Source: a virus
IMG/VR virus record: IMGVR_UViG_3300027736_000202
Coordinates: 1 to 27,640 of that record
Strand: one strand, 5' to 3'
DNA: 27,640 nt
Made by a program: the position numbers and the translations under genes
The notes under the pieces: model-generated
The model's input: only the letters and a program-made list of their open reading frames with translations
Told to the model about the DNA's origin: nothing
The model's database searches: none
In this document: piece by piece, positions 13,423 through 21,821 of the stretch
How positions within the stretch are numbered: the stretch's first letter is position 1
How the letters are laid out: each line of letters opens with the position of its first letter

Positions 13423-14133
13423 ATGGCAGTTCTGTTTAAGAATGTGAAGTCTATTTATCCGAAGCCGTTGGCTTCGTCGTGGGAGCAGCTCAAAGAGTTA
13501 TTGTCGTTCCATGAGGAGAACTCAGTCAAGCAGGCTGGGGCGTTGTGGTCTCCGGTTGAGTATGACTCTGGCACCACCAGAGGTAACAACAACGTCAGGT
13601 TTGTTGAGGCGTTGGTTGTGGACATGGACGGTGAAGCCTTTGATGATGCTCGACTAGACGGTTTGGAATGGTTTGCCTATTCCACCTATTCGCATCGCTT
13701 GGATGATCCTCACTATCACCTGGTCTTGCCGTTAGCGGAGAAGGTGCCTGCTTCGTTGTGGCGGGTGGTGTGGTCTGAGTTGCATGACCGTATTGGTTTG
13801 GTTGGTGACCCTCAGACTAAAGACCCTGCACGTATTTTCTATCTACCTCAACACGCACCGGATCAGCCGTTTGAGTTCCATGAAGGTCATGGTGTGTTGT
13901 TGGATTCTTCGTTCAGGTTGGATGTTGAACCTGTCATCAATCCTGTGTCGCCTCGCTCGAAGCAGGTTCGTCAACCTCGTCAGCGTCGTGCTGGTTCAGA
14001 GATAATGTCTGAGGCTTGGTGGAATGAGCCTGTAGATATTTCTCGTTGGGATGGCCTGTCGGGGAAGGCTTTATATTCTGCGATGCTTGATGAGTTTATT
14101 GCTTTGCGGAATGGGTTGTCTGTTATTGAGTAG
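13423..14133 (+). CDS. Primase-polymerase-like (AEP) protein
   Basis: A 236-residue protein resembling the catalytic part of archaeo-eukaryotic primase/PrimPol proteins of mobile elements. It shows VEALVVDMDGE (61-71, candidate metal-binding D67 and D69), FAYSTYSHRLDD (84-95) with H91, YHLVLPL (98-104) and KDPARIFYLPQ (133-143). The C-terminal 60 residues are basic and then acidic, and no helicase domain follows. A DNA synthesis or priming role is inferred from these motifs. It is oddly placed between tail genes, but has its own promoter and a strong ribosome site, so it can be expressed separately. An inactive or regulatory relative is possible. Confidence 0.6.
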   Translation: MAVLFKNVKSIYPKPLASSWEQLKELLSFHEENSVKQAGALWSPVEYDSGTTRGNNNVRFVEALVVDMDGEAFDDARLDGLEWFAYSTYSHRLDDPHYHLVLPLAEKVPASLWRVVWSELHDRIGLVGDPQTKDPARIFYLPQHAPDQPFEFHEGHGVLLDSSFRLDVEPVINPVSPRSKQVRQPRQRRAGSEIMSEAWWNEPVDISRWDGLSGKALYSAMLDEFIALRNGLSVIE

Positions 14134-14136
14134 AAT
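14131..14136 (+). promoter_or_regulatory. Possible leaderless -10 box for tape measure
   Basis: TAGAAT starts on the stop codon of the primase-like gene and ends six bases before ATG 14143. That start has no Shine-Dalgarno, so a leaderless message is plausible. TAGAAT also overlaps the stop before the connector gene (10778-10783), nine bases from its ATG. Confidence 0.35.
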
Positions 14137-14142
14137 CTTCGC

Positions 14143-16749
14143 ATGGCTGGTGAGCGCACGTTTGTTGTTAAGTTTATTTCTGACATTCTCGGTGCCACCA
14201 AAGGCATCAAGAAAGTTGGGGATGACTTAGGAACCCTAGGTAAACAGGTTGATACTGGGTTCGGTCAAAAGTTCAAGAGCGTCATGCCATCGTTCAAACA
14301 GTTTGCGGTTGCTGGTACCGCTGCGTTTGCAGCTGCTAGTGCTGGTGCCTATAAGGCAATCCAATCTGCCTCTGACTTGGCTGAATCACAGTCCAAGGTT
14401 GGGGTGGTCTTTGGTGATTCAGCAAAACTTGTAAATGATTTTGCTAAGACTTCTGCGACTTCGTTTGGTATAACGAAGCAGGCTGCTCTTGAGGCAACTG
14501 GTACTTATGGCAACTTGTTCCAGGCGTTCGGTGTAGGTCAAGGTGAAGCAGCAACAATGAGTACAACGCTTGTCGCTTTGGCTGCTGACTTGGCTTCGTT
14601 CAATAACACAACTGTTGATGATGCGATTCTTGCTTTGCGTTCTGGTTTGTCTGGTGAAACTGAACCGTTGAAGAAATACGGTGTTGCGATTAACGATGTT
14701 CGGTTGAAGGAGCAGGCTCGAAATATGGGTCTCTATTCGGGGACTGGAGCGTTGAGCGTTACCGCTAAGACACAGGCTGCTTATGCTTTGATCCTTAAGG
14801 ACTCGACGTTGGCTCAAGGTGACTTTGAACGCACGAGCGGTGGCTTGGCTAACCAACAAAGAATCCTCAAAGCACAACTATCGGATGTGACTGCTCAGAT
14901 TGGTTCAGTCATGATTCCGGCATTCCTGGGTGCTGTGTCGTTCATCAACGATTCAATGCTTCCAGCCTTCCGTGATTTTGGTTCAGCTTTAGAAGAAGGC
15001 GGTCTGGCAGGAGGGTTTGATTTTATCGCAACTAAGTTCAAAGAATCTGCACCTATGGTGTTGGAGGCTTTAGGTTCAATGATTACTCAGGCTGTTGAAT
15101 GGATTGGCACATCAGGATTGCCGATGCTCTTTGATGGTATCAACAAACTTGCTACGGCTTTGACGGATTGGATTGAACCTCGAATCCCAATGTTCATCGG
15201 AAACCTCACCAAGTTTTTGATGGCTGGATATGAATGGATTTATACAAAGGGTTTGCCAATGTTGTTGGATGCTGTACAGAAACTTGGTGACACGCTTGCC
15301 AGTTTCGTCGGTAAAGCTGCACGTCAACTTCCAGCACAACTGGTAAATATGCTCGTCACTATTGGTGGATGGATATTGTCTGAAGGTATCCCAGCACTTT
15401 TGGCTATGGGTACTCGACTTGCTGGGTCGCTAATTAAGTGGACTTTGACTATAGGTGGACAACTTATCGCTGGTTTGGGTGGGGCTGTGGTGGCTTTGGT
15501 TGCTGCGGTACCTGACATCTTTGCTGGCTTCGTTAAAGGTATTGCAAACATCGCAGTCAATACAGTCAAGGGTTTTGTTGGCAAGTTTGGTGAAATGAAA
15601 ACAGCCTTAGCCAATGTTGCGGTATCTGTAGTCAACACTCTTATTGATGTATTCAATAAGATTCCTTTGATCCCTAACATCCCGAAGATTACTTTGGATA
15701 CCAAGAAACTTGGTGCTCAGGTTGGTTTGACTGGTGCGCAACTTCAAACCGTTAACGAAAGATTTGATGACGTTAACGGCACTTTGAAGGTTGGTTCTGA
15801 TGTGATGAACGATTTCAAAGAAGAGACCAAGAAGACTGAGACTGCTACTGGTGGTGCTTCTAAGACGATGAAGACTGCTAAAGAAAAGTTGGAGATGTAC
15901 ACGGATGCTTTGAAGAAAAGCACTTCAGCGCAGAAGGGTTTTACAAAGGCTCAAAAGGACACGAAGTCTGCTCAGGATGATTTGACTCAAGCCAATAGTG
16001 ATGTCATCGCAGCTCAGGCTGCTTTAGATAAGGCCGTGTCTGGGTTTGGTGCTGGTTCACCGGAAGCGATTAAAGCACAGAAGGAATTGGATCAGGCTCA
16101 GCGTGGGGTTGAGCGGGCTGGGTATCGTGTCGAGGAATCGTTGTTTGCTGTGGCTGATGCTGAGAAGGCTTTGGCTGATGTTCGTGCTGATCCTGAGTCA
16201 ACTCCTCAGGCGATTCGTGAGGCTGAGATTGCGTTGGCTGAGGCGAAGTTGTCTACGAAGGATGCTGTTGATGAGCAGAAGGATGCGACTGATGGTCTGA
16301 TTGAATCGCAGTCGTATTTGAATGAGTTGATTGGTGGGGCGATTGTTGGTTCAGCATTTTATGCACAGTATTCTGATGCTTTGACGGAGGCTCAGAAGCG
16401 TCAGGCTGATGCACAGGAAAAGCTCGCTGATGCGAAGGATCGTGAGGCTGAGGCTCAGGAGCGTTTGAATGAGGCTTTGCAGAAGACTGCTGATTTGATT
16501 ACTAAGTATCCGAAGGTGCTTGGTGGTATGCCGAACCCTGTTGCTATTACTACTGGCGCACAAACTTTGGCTGATAACAATTCTGGAAGTCTGTTCAATG
16601 GTGGCGGTATGGGTAATTTCAACATTGAAATCAATGCTGGTTTGGGTGCGAGTGGCATTCAGGTTGGTCAGGAGCTTGACCAGTATTTACGAGAGTATCT
16701 CGGTTTTACCGGTAAAGAGTTCTCGTTTGGTTCTATTGGGACTTTGTAA
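14143..16749 (+). CDS. Tape measure protein
   Basis: An 868-residue protein that sets tail length and passes to the host during infection. The N-terminal conserved region (about 60-250) includes AYKAIQSASDLAESQSKVG, GNLFQAFGVGQGEAA and SGLSGETEPLKKYGVAI. The middle (about 310-500) has hydrophobic, amphipathic segments with imperfect repeats around EWIGTSGLPMLFDG, EWIYTKGLPMLLDA and GWILSEGIPALLAM, possibly membrane-active. About 560-810 is an Ala/Lys/Glu/Asp-rich coiled coil. By the usual rule of about 0.15 nm per residue the tail would be near 130 nm. It is the longest gene in the window, directly follows the chaperone region and overlaps the next gene by TAATG. Confidence 0.93.
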   Translation: MAGERTFVVKFISDILGATKGIKKVGDDLGTLGKQVDTGFGQKFKSVMPSFKQFAVAGTAAFAAASAGAYKAIQSASDLAESQSKVGVVFGDSAKLVNDFAKTSATSFGITKQAALEATGTYGNLFQAFGVGQGEAATMSTTLVALAADLASFNNTTVDDAILALRSGLSGETEPLKKYGVAINDVRLKEQARNMGLYSGTGALSVTAKTQAAYALILKDSTLAQGDFERTSGGLANQQRILKAQLSDVTAQIGSVMIPAFLGAVSFINDSMLPAFRDFGSALEEGGLAGGFDFIATKFKESAPMVLEALGSMITQAVEWIGTSGLPMLFDGINKLATALTDWIEPRIPMFIGNLTKFLMAGYEWIYTKGLPMLLDAVQKLGDTLASFVGKAARQLPAQLVNMLVTIGGWILSEGIPALLAMGTRLAGSLIKWTLTIGGQLIAGLGGAVVALVAAVPDIFAGFVKGIANIAVNTVKGFVGKFGEMKTALANVAVSVVNTLIDVFNKIPLIPNIPKITLDTKKLGAQVGLTGAQLQTVNERFDDVNGTLKVGSDVMNDFKEETKKTETATGGASKTMKTAKEKLEMYTDALKKSTSAQKGFTKAQKDTKSAQDDLTQANSDVIAAQAALDKAVSGFGAGSPEAIKAQKELDQAQRGVERAGYRVEESLFAVADAEKALADVRADPESTPQAIREAEIALAEAKLSTKDAVDEQKDATDGLIESQSYLNELIGGAIVGSAFYAQYSDALTEAQKRQADAQEKLADAKDREAEAQERLNEALQKTADLITKYPKVLGGMPNPVAITTGAQTLADNNSGSLFNGGGMGNFNIEINAGLGASGIQVGQELDQYLREYLGFTGKEFSFGSIGTL

Positions 16750-18002
16750 TGGCTAAGACTGCGGTTTGGGGGGAAGTCCTCAAAGTCAATTTGGATGTTG
16801 GGTTTAAGTCCAATATTTTTAAGTTGGATTCAAGCGTTCTTGATGGAACTGATGCGCTTGAAGGTTCAACAGATTTCGTTGATATTACTGAGTATGTTCA
16901 AAGCATTACGATCAATCGTGGTCGTAGTAATCAGTTAGATACTTTTTCAACTGGCACGTTGTCAATCACAGCTGATGACCGTGCATCCGGTAGGTCGTTT
17001 GATCCGTTGAATACTGCGTCACCTTGGTATGAGGGTGAGTTGGGTATTGCTCCCCGAAGGTTGGTTGAGGTTTATGGTGGGTCTGCTGGTACTGCTGCGA
17101 TGTTTAAGGGATATATCTATGACTTAAACATTGATTATGACGAACCGAATTTCTCCACCGCTCAAATTATGGCTGTTGATGCGTTGGCACAGTTGTCGCA
17201 AACAAACCTTGCAGGCTTCAACCCTTCGTCACAGTTGTCGTCTGATCGAGTGAATACTTTGTTATCTCGTAGTGAGGTTTCTTGGTCTACTGCTTTGCGT
17301 GAAATCAATACTGGTGTGGCAACTCTGGGGACTGTTGCTTATGCTGATAATGACAATGCGCTTCAAGCGTTGAACGCTGTACAGCTTGCAGAGAATGGTC
17401 GGTTCTATGCGTCCCGTGATGGGATGCTCGTGTTTGATCCTCGTATTCAGGTTTCGTTTGGGACTGCTGTGGCGGTGTTGGGTGGGACTGCTGCGACTGA
17501 TCTTCCGATTCGTTCTTTGAATAGCGTGTATGGGGCTGAGACTGTTTTGAACCGTGTGTCTGTTCAGGTGCAAGGGTCATCTGTTTCGAGTGTGGTGAAT
17601 GGTACGGCCTCGCAAGTTGAGTATGGGATTAAGAACTTTAGTTTGACGGATTTGCCTTTGGTGAATGATGCTGCTGGTTCTGCTTTGGCATCTACTTTAT
17701 TGAACAGGTATCAGACTCCAGAGGTGGTGTTTGACGAGGCGAGCGTATTGCTTAATGGGCTATCTTCAGCGAAGCAGGAGTTGGTTGCGTCGTTGGAGAT
17801 TGGCGATATTTTGGCGGTTGAGAAACGCTTTGCTGTTGGGTCGCCTTCTACGGTTCGACAGAACGTGGTGGTTGAGGGCATCCGGCATCAGATCGCTCCG
17901 TCACGTCATGAGGTGGTTTTGCGGTTGGGTCAGATTCAGTTGGTGTTGCCGTTTATACTTGACACCAGCAAACTTGATGACACTACTTATGCACTAACAT
18001 AG
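16749..18002 (+). CDS. Minor tail protein / tail hub
   Basis: A 417-residue, mainly beta protein directly after the tape measure, where distal tail and hub proteins lie. It has ITEYVQSITINRGRSNQLD (about 47-65) with GTLSITADDRASGRSFDP next, a typical start of siphophage tip proteins that bind the tube end. GYIYDLNIDYD and VVVEGIRHQIAPSRHEVVLRL fit the hub-type beta barrels of actinobacterial phage minor tail proteins. No catalytic motif is visible. The start is on the TAATG overlap, with GGGA upstream. The structural role is confident; the division between distal tail protein and hub is not. Confidence 0.75.
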   Translation: MAKTAVWGEVLKVNLDVGFKSNIFKLDSSVLDGTDALEGSTDFVDITEYVQSITINRGRSNQLDTFSTGTLSITADDRASGRSFDPLNTASPWYEGELGIAPRRLVEVYGGSAGTAAMFKGYIYDLNIDYDEPNFSTAQIMAVDALAQLSQTNLAGFNPSSQLSSDRVNTLLSRSEVSWSTALREINTGVATLGTVAYADNDNALQALNAVQLAENGRFYASRDGMLVFDPRIQVSFGTAVAVLGGTAATDLPIRSLNSVYGAETVLNRVSVQVQGSSVSSVVNGTASQVEYGIKNFSLTDLPLVNDAAGSALASTLLNRYQTPEVVFDEASVLLNGLSSAKQELVASLEIGDILAVEKRFAVGSPSTVRQNVVVEGIRHQIAPSRHEVVLRLGQIQLVLPFILDTSKLDDTTYALT

Positions 18003-18010
18003 GAGACACT

Positions 18011-18394
18011 ATGGCAGTACGTCCAACATTCTCACCAGGTGACACCCTCACCGCAGCATCAATGTCAGCGTTGTCAAACAGCCTGATATCTATCAACGCT
18101 CAGACCGGAACGGCCTACACACCTGGCACAGCTCAGGTCGGTCAGTTGACGACTTTGAATAATGCAGCAGCACAAACGATTACTATCCCAGCCAACGCAA
18201 CAACCGCATTCGCTATTGGTGACCAACTCAACTTCATGTTGCTCGGTACAGGCACCGCAACTTTTGCTGCGGGTGGTACAGCTGTCATTCGATCTGCTGG
18301 TGGCAAACTTAAACTCACAACTCAATACGCTGTTTGTACCGTACTCAAGTGGGATACCGACGCTTGGATTATGGTCGGCAACGTAAGCGCATAA
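18011..18394 (+). CDS. Small tail fibre-like protein
   Basis: A 127-residue beta-rich protein with RPTFSPGDTLTAASMSALSN (4-23) at the front. Its second half, TITIPANATTAFAIGDQLNF followed by GTATFAAGG, KLKLTTQYAVCTVLKW and WIMVGNVSA, is the common C-terminal beta-sandwich pattern of phage tail fibre and tip proteins. AGGAGA lies just before the ATG. Between the hub and the glycine-rich adhesin it is probably a tip or fibre component. Confidence 0.65.
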   Translation: MAVRPTFSPGDTLTAASMSALSNSLISINAQTGTAYTPGTAQVGQLTTLNNAAAQTITIPANATTAFAIGDQLNFMLLGTGTATFAAGGTAVIRSAGGKLKLTTQYAVCTVLKWDTDAWIMVGNVSA

Positions 18395-18398
18395 CATC

Positions 18399-19271
18399 AT
18401 GCAAATCTTCGCAGGAGTGGGAGCAGGTGCAACAGTATTCTCGGTTGAGTATCTTGTTATCGCTGGCGGTGGTGGCGGTGGCTCTTCTCACGGTGGAGGT
18501 GGTGGTGGTGCAGGCGGTTATCGCACAAGCGTATCGGGAGCTACTTCTGGAAGAAATACTTCTGCTGAATCAGCAGTCAATTTTCTAGGTGGCGATAATG
18601 TGACTGTAACTATCGGTGCCGGTGGCGCAGCACAAACGGCAGGTTCCAACTCGGTTTTGAGTACTATCACATCAACTGGTGGTGGCCAGGGTGGAAGTGG
18701 AGGTAATGGTGCAGCGGGTGGAGCGGGTGGCGGTGGTGCTGGTTTTTTTGTTGCATTAGGCGGTGCAGGTACGGCAGCTCAGGGCTTTGATGGTGGTAAC
18801 GGATATACAACACCTGCGAGTTATGGCGGTGGTGGCGGTGGCGGTGGTTCTAGTCAGAATGGAACCTCAGCTCTTACCAGTCTTAATGGTCAGCCTGGAG
18901 GCAACGGTCTTTCTAATAGCATCACAGGTTCAGCTGTTACCAGAGGCGGTGGTGGCGGTGGCGGTGGTGCTGCTGGTGGTTCAGCCGGTACAGGTGGCGG
19001 TGGTGCTGGTGCTGCTAGTGGTGCTGGAAGCCCTGGAACAGCAAATACTGGTGGCGGTGGTGGTGGTTCTGGTGCTGCGGGCGGTGCAGGTCGAATTGGT
19101 GGTGCAGGCGGTTCAGGAATCGTGGTTATCAGATATGCCGATACACTTCCCAACCTCACAGCAATCGATGGTGGTTTGACTAAAACTGGTGGTGGATTAA
19201 CTCCAACAACAACAACTGGTGGATACAAGATTTATGAGTTCACGGCAGGCACAGGATTGATTACTTTCTGA
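18399..19271 (+). CDS. Glycine-rich tail adhesin
   Basis: A 290-residue protein with a short beta start (SVEYLVIAGGGG) and a body of polyglycine runs separated by short loops (about 22-245). It closes with SGIVVIRYAD and a 45-residue Thr-rich beta tail ending KIYEFTAGTGLITF. This matches glycine-rich receptor-binding proteins in phage tails, where Gly-rich strands form a stiff sandwich and the variable loops between them contact the receptor. The opening YLVIAGGGGGGSS and the closing GxxGIVVIRY are the family landmarks. It is the best candidate for host recognition here. No recognisable Shine-Dalgarno; the start may depend on coupling to the gene ending four bases upstream. Confidence 0.75.
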   Translation: MQIFAGVGAGATVFSVEYLVIAGGGGGGSSHGGGGGGAGGYRTSVSGATSGRNTSAESAVNFLGGDNVTVTIGAGGAAQTAGSNSVLSTITSTGGGQGGSGGNGAAGGAGGGGAGFFVALGGAGTAAQGFDGGNGYTTPASYGGGGGGGGSSQNGTSALTSLNGQPGGNGLSNSITGSAVTRGGGGGGGGAAGGSAGTGGGGAGAASGAGSPGTANTGGGGGGSGAAGGAGRIGGAGGSGIVVIRYADTLPNLTAIDGGLTKTGGGLTPTTTTGGYKIYEFTAGTGLITF

Positions 19272-19576
19272 TGGCACATTACGCATTCATAGACGAAAAC
19301 AATATTGTTGTTGAGGTAATTGTTGGTCGTGATGAGAACGATTTACCTGATGATGTTTTGTCTTGGGAATCTTATTATGGCGAGTTTCGTGGCATGACTT
19401 GTCTGCGAACTTCATATAACACTTATCTTGACGTTAATGGTGTTTCGCAACATCGTGAAGGTGGTACACCGTTTCGTGGAACATTTGCAGGTATCGGATA
19501 CACATACGATCCTGATGCAGATGTCTTTGTTGGCTTTCCCATTGTGGAAACTCCATATTCAGTAACAGCAAGCTAA
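19271..19576 (+). CDS. Small conserved tail-region protein
   Basis: A 101-residue protein beginning MAHYAFIDENNIVVEVIVGR and containing CLRTSYNTYLDVNG and FAGIGYTYDPDADVFVG. This layout (MAHxAxxDENNIVxEVIV, a TSYN segment, then AGIGYTYD) is common in tail or fibre regions of marine and freshwater phages, including cyanophages. Its function is not established; it may be a fibre-associated or accessory virion protein. It begins next to the stop of the adhesin and its own stop overlaps the sulfotransferase start. Confidence 0.65.
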   Translation: MAHYAFIDENNIVVEVIVGRDENDLPDDVLSWESYYGEFRGMTCLRTSYNTYLDVNGVSQHREGGTPFRGTFAGIGYTYDPDADVFVGFPIVETPYSVTAS

Positions 19577-20274
19577 TGATTAGTTACTTGGCAGGATTGC
19601 CACGAAGCGGTTCAACATTATTGGCAAGCGTAATGAACGAGAACCCGGATGTGTTCGTGTCATCATCCAGCCCGTTATGTAATGTTTTATACCATTCGCA
19701 TCGATTGTGGCAGGCGCAAATTGCGTTAAAGGCAAACCCAAATCCGTTGGCTGTTCACAATTCTTTAAGTGCAATAGTTCCAGCGTTCTATGCTGACCGC
19801 ACCGAGAAACTTATTGTAGATAAAGCATTCTCTTGGGGCGTGGCAGATAACCTTTCTTTGTTGTTGCAGTATGCTCCAGAACAACCACGTTTTATCGTCA
19901 TGACAAGAAACCTTGACGATGTTATTGATTCGCTAACACGAATCGTATTTGCAAACCCAAATAACAATTTTGACCAAGACTTCACAGGCGAGCGAACACC
20001 AGAAGCGATACGGCAGCATCTATGTTTAGATGGTGGAATCGTTGATATGTCTGTTCGCTCACGAGACACGTTGTTGTCCCAACACCATGACCGTTGCTTT
20101 GTCGTCGAATATGAACGCCTAGTGAAATCACCACAACAAATACTAAATCAACTTTATGATTTCTACGGTATGGAACAATTTGTGCATAACTTCCATTCCA
20201 TCACAAATAGCAATACCGATAACGACAGCGTTTGGGGAATCCCTGATATGCACAAAATTAAAACTTCTTTATGA
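19576..20274 (+). CDS. PAPS-dependent sulfotransferase
   Basis: A 232-residue enzyme of the P-loop sulfotransferase fold, which moves a sulfate from 3'-phosphoadenylyl sulfate to a hydroxyl or amine. The N-terminal GLPRSGSTLL (7-16) is the 5'-phosphosulfate loop. FIVMTRNLDDVIDSL (106-120), with R111 and S119, is the 3'-phosphate-binding region. The later VVEYERLVKSPQQIL (176-190) is also typical. Size is slightly small for the family but both cofactor sites are intact. No signal peptide, so it acts in the host cytoplasm on a glycan precursor or protein. Position directly after the adhesin block and before a Thr-rich exported protein hints at virion or surface modification. Substrate unknown. 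Confidence 0.85.
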   Translation: MISYLAGLPRSGSTLLASVMNENPDVFVSSSSPLCNVLYHSHRLWQAQIALKANPNPLAVHNSLSAIVPAFYADRTEKLIVDKAFSWGVADNLSLLLQYAPEQPRFIVMTRNLDDVIDSLTRIVFANPNNNFDQDFTGERTPEAIRQHLCLDGGIVDMSVRSRDTLLSQHHDRCFVVEYERLVKSPQQILNQLYDFYGMEQFVHNFHSITNSNTDNDSVWGIPDMHKIKTSL

Positions 20275-20298
20275 ACGACATATCTACACAAGCATTAA

Positions 20299-21657
20299 GT
20301 GTTCAAGGTGAATACAAGTAGTAAGTCCCGTTGGCTAGTCCTTGTCCCAGCGTTAATAGGTTTTCTTTTCACAGCATCGTCGGCTGAGGCTGACACGTTT
20401 GGTGTGTGGGAGTTCTCTAAGTCTTGTCTCGCTGCTGAGGGTGGGTCGGTTGTTCCGATTGAGGGTGGGTTTACTCTTGTTGGTGCTGATGGTGGGACGT
20501 GTGCTGGGAAGTCTCATTATGTTCGGATGCAGGCCACGATTCCTGAAGGCACTAATCAGATTGGTTTCTTGTGGTCGTATCAGACGAACGATGGTTCTTG
20601 GTATGACCCTCCACAAATCATTCTCAATGGGGTTATCACGAAGCTGACGAATGAGAACAACGCCACCGGATCAGGGTTGATTCAAGTTCAGGCTGGGGAT
20701 GTGTTTGCGTTCCAGCAGTACTCGACTGATTCATGCTGCCAACCGGGCAACCTCACGATTACAGGCCTGACATTAGGCTTGGGTGAATGGGTATCTACAA
20801 CCTCATCCACAACAACGACGACGACCTCTACTACTACTGTCCCGCTAGTGACTGTCCCTGTCACCAACCTGACTACTACGACTCTTCAAACAGTCGTGCC
20901 ATCAACCACAACGGAACCACCACAAACAACAACAATCCCAGAAACAGTTTCAACGGTTACCTCAACTAGTTCAACGACAACAAGTACGTCAACGACTGTA
21001 GCCCCAACAACGACCACGACGACTGTGGTTTACACGCCTCCGGCAACGACAACTACCGTTCCTGAAACAACGACAACCACCACAACGGAACCAGAACCAG
21101 CCCCCACCACAACACTCCCGCCTCCGTTAGAAACAACCACATCAACTTCAACAACGACATCAACTGTCCCCCCTGTGACCACAACTCAACCAGATGTGAC
21201 TACAACGCTACAAGCCCCCACAGATGAGCCTGAACCGCTCACCCAAACAGAACTACTAAACACCCTGAAAGCCCTCTCAGAAGCCACGACAGAGGCCATA
21301 GAAGCCATCGTAGATTCAGTCCTCAGCAAAAACCTAGACACCAGCCAAGCGACCCTGCTCATCACCAGCCCAGCCGTATTAGAAAACATCACCACCGCCC
21401 AAGCCGAACAACTCTTCAGCGAAATCGCCCCAACCGAACTCAGCCCCGACGAAGCCGAAGCAGTAGTCGAAGCGGTGCAAAATGCACCATCATCTGTGCG
21501 TAAAGCGTTTGAGTCTGTGTTGAATATCTTCCAAGGTTTCGCTGACAATTATGTTGCGCTGAACTCAACGGTGCCGGTGAAAACCCGTCGTGCGCTGATT
21601 GCGTTGAGTGCTGTATTCTTGACGGTAGCCCCTGCACCTACACGAAGGATTCGGTGA
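20299..21657 (+). CDS. Secreted Thr/Pro-rich protein
   Basis: A 452-residue exported protein. Residues 1-31 form a signal peptide (basic RWLVLVPALIGFLFTASS, likely cut after AEA). Residues 32-165 are a beta-type domain with four Cys pairs or singles (C43, C68, C146, C147). Residues 166-312 are a Thr/Pro/Ser-rich linker like a mucin stalk. Residues 313-440 are helical, acidic and Ala-rich. The end (RALIALSAVFLTV then RRIR) may be a weak membrane anchor. Start is GTG 20299, or GTG 20308 nine bases later. Thr tracts of this kind are common in exported proteins of Acidimicrobiia. Base use changes sharply inside the gene. Function unknown: perhaps host surface display or virion attachment. It overlaps the next gene by one base. 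Confidence 0.7.
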   Translation: MFKVNTSSKSRWLVLVPALIGFLFTASSAEADTFGVWEFSKSCLAAEGGSVVPIEGGFTLVGADGGTCAGKSHYVRMQATIPEGTNQIGFLWSYQTNDGSWYDPPQIILNGVITKLTNENNATGSGLIQVQAGDVFAFQQYSTDSCCQPGNLTITGLTLGLGEWVSTTSSTTTTTTSTTTVPLVTVPVTNLTTTTLQTVVPSTTTEPPQTTTIPETVSTVTSTSSTTTSTSTTVAPTTTTTTVVYTPPATTTTVPETTTTTTTEPEPAPTTTLPPPLETTTSTSTTTSTVPPVTTTQPDVTTTLQAPTDEPEPLTQTELLNTLKALSEATTEAIEAIVDSVLSKNLDTSQATLLITSPAVLENITTAQAEQLFSEIAPTELSPDEAEAVVEAVQNAPSSVRKAFESVLNIFQGFADNYVALNSTVPVKTRRALIALSAVFLTVAPAPTRRIR

Positions 21658-21821
21658 TGAAGTTTTGGGGTGAGTTCCATGCGTTGATATGGACAATCGC
21701 AGCATCAGTCACCACGATTCTCACGTTGTCAGGCACGTTGCAACAGATCGTTATCTGGCTCACTTTGGCAGCTCTCGTTCTGCACTTCATCGGCGCATTC
21801 ACCAATAAGGACAACAACTAA
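21657..21821 (+). CDS. Small two-helix membrane protein, possible holin
   Basis: A 54-residue ORF, MKFWGEFHALIWTIAASVTT and onward. It has two hydrophobic helices (about 9-25 and 30-48) joined by the short turn SGTLQQ and ends in charged FTNKDNN. The ATG overlaps the stop of the Thr-rich gene (TGATG), and its own stop overlaps the next start (TAATG), so it fits exactly into the chain of coupled genes. Two short helices, small size and position before a holin-like gene and endolysin suggest a holin or antiholin partner. No family was recognised. Confidence 0.65.
   Translation: MKFWGEFHALIWTIAASVTTILTLSGTLQQIVIWLTLAALVLHFIGAFTNKDNN

Noticed and set aside
17957-17985. TTGACA near the end of the tail hub gene as a promoter
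   Set aside because: No TANNNT box occurs at 16-18 bases, and the region is coding; the fibre-like gene downstream is well served by its AGGAGA site.
18763-19179. Alternate frames in the glycine-rich adhesin gene
   Set aside because: Repetitive GGT/GGC codons make long open frames in all phases; only the Gly frame has beta ends and family landmarks.
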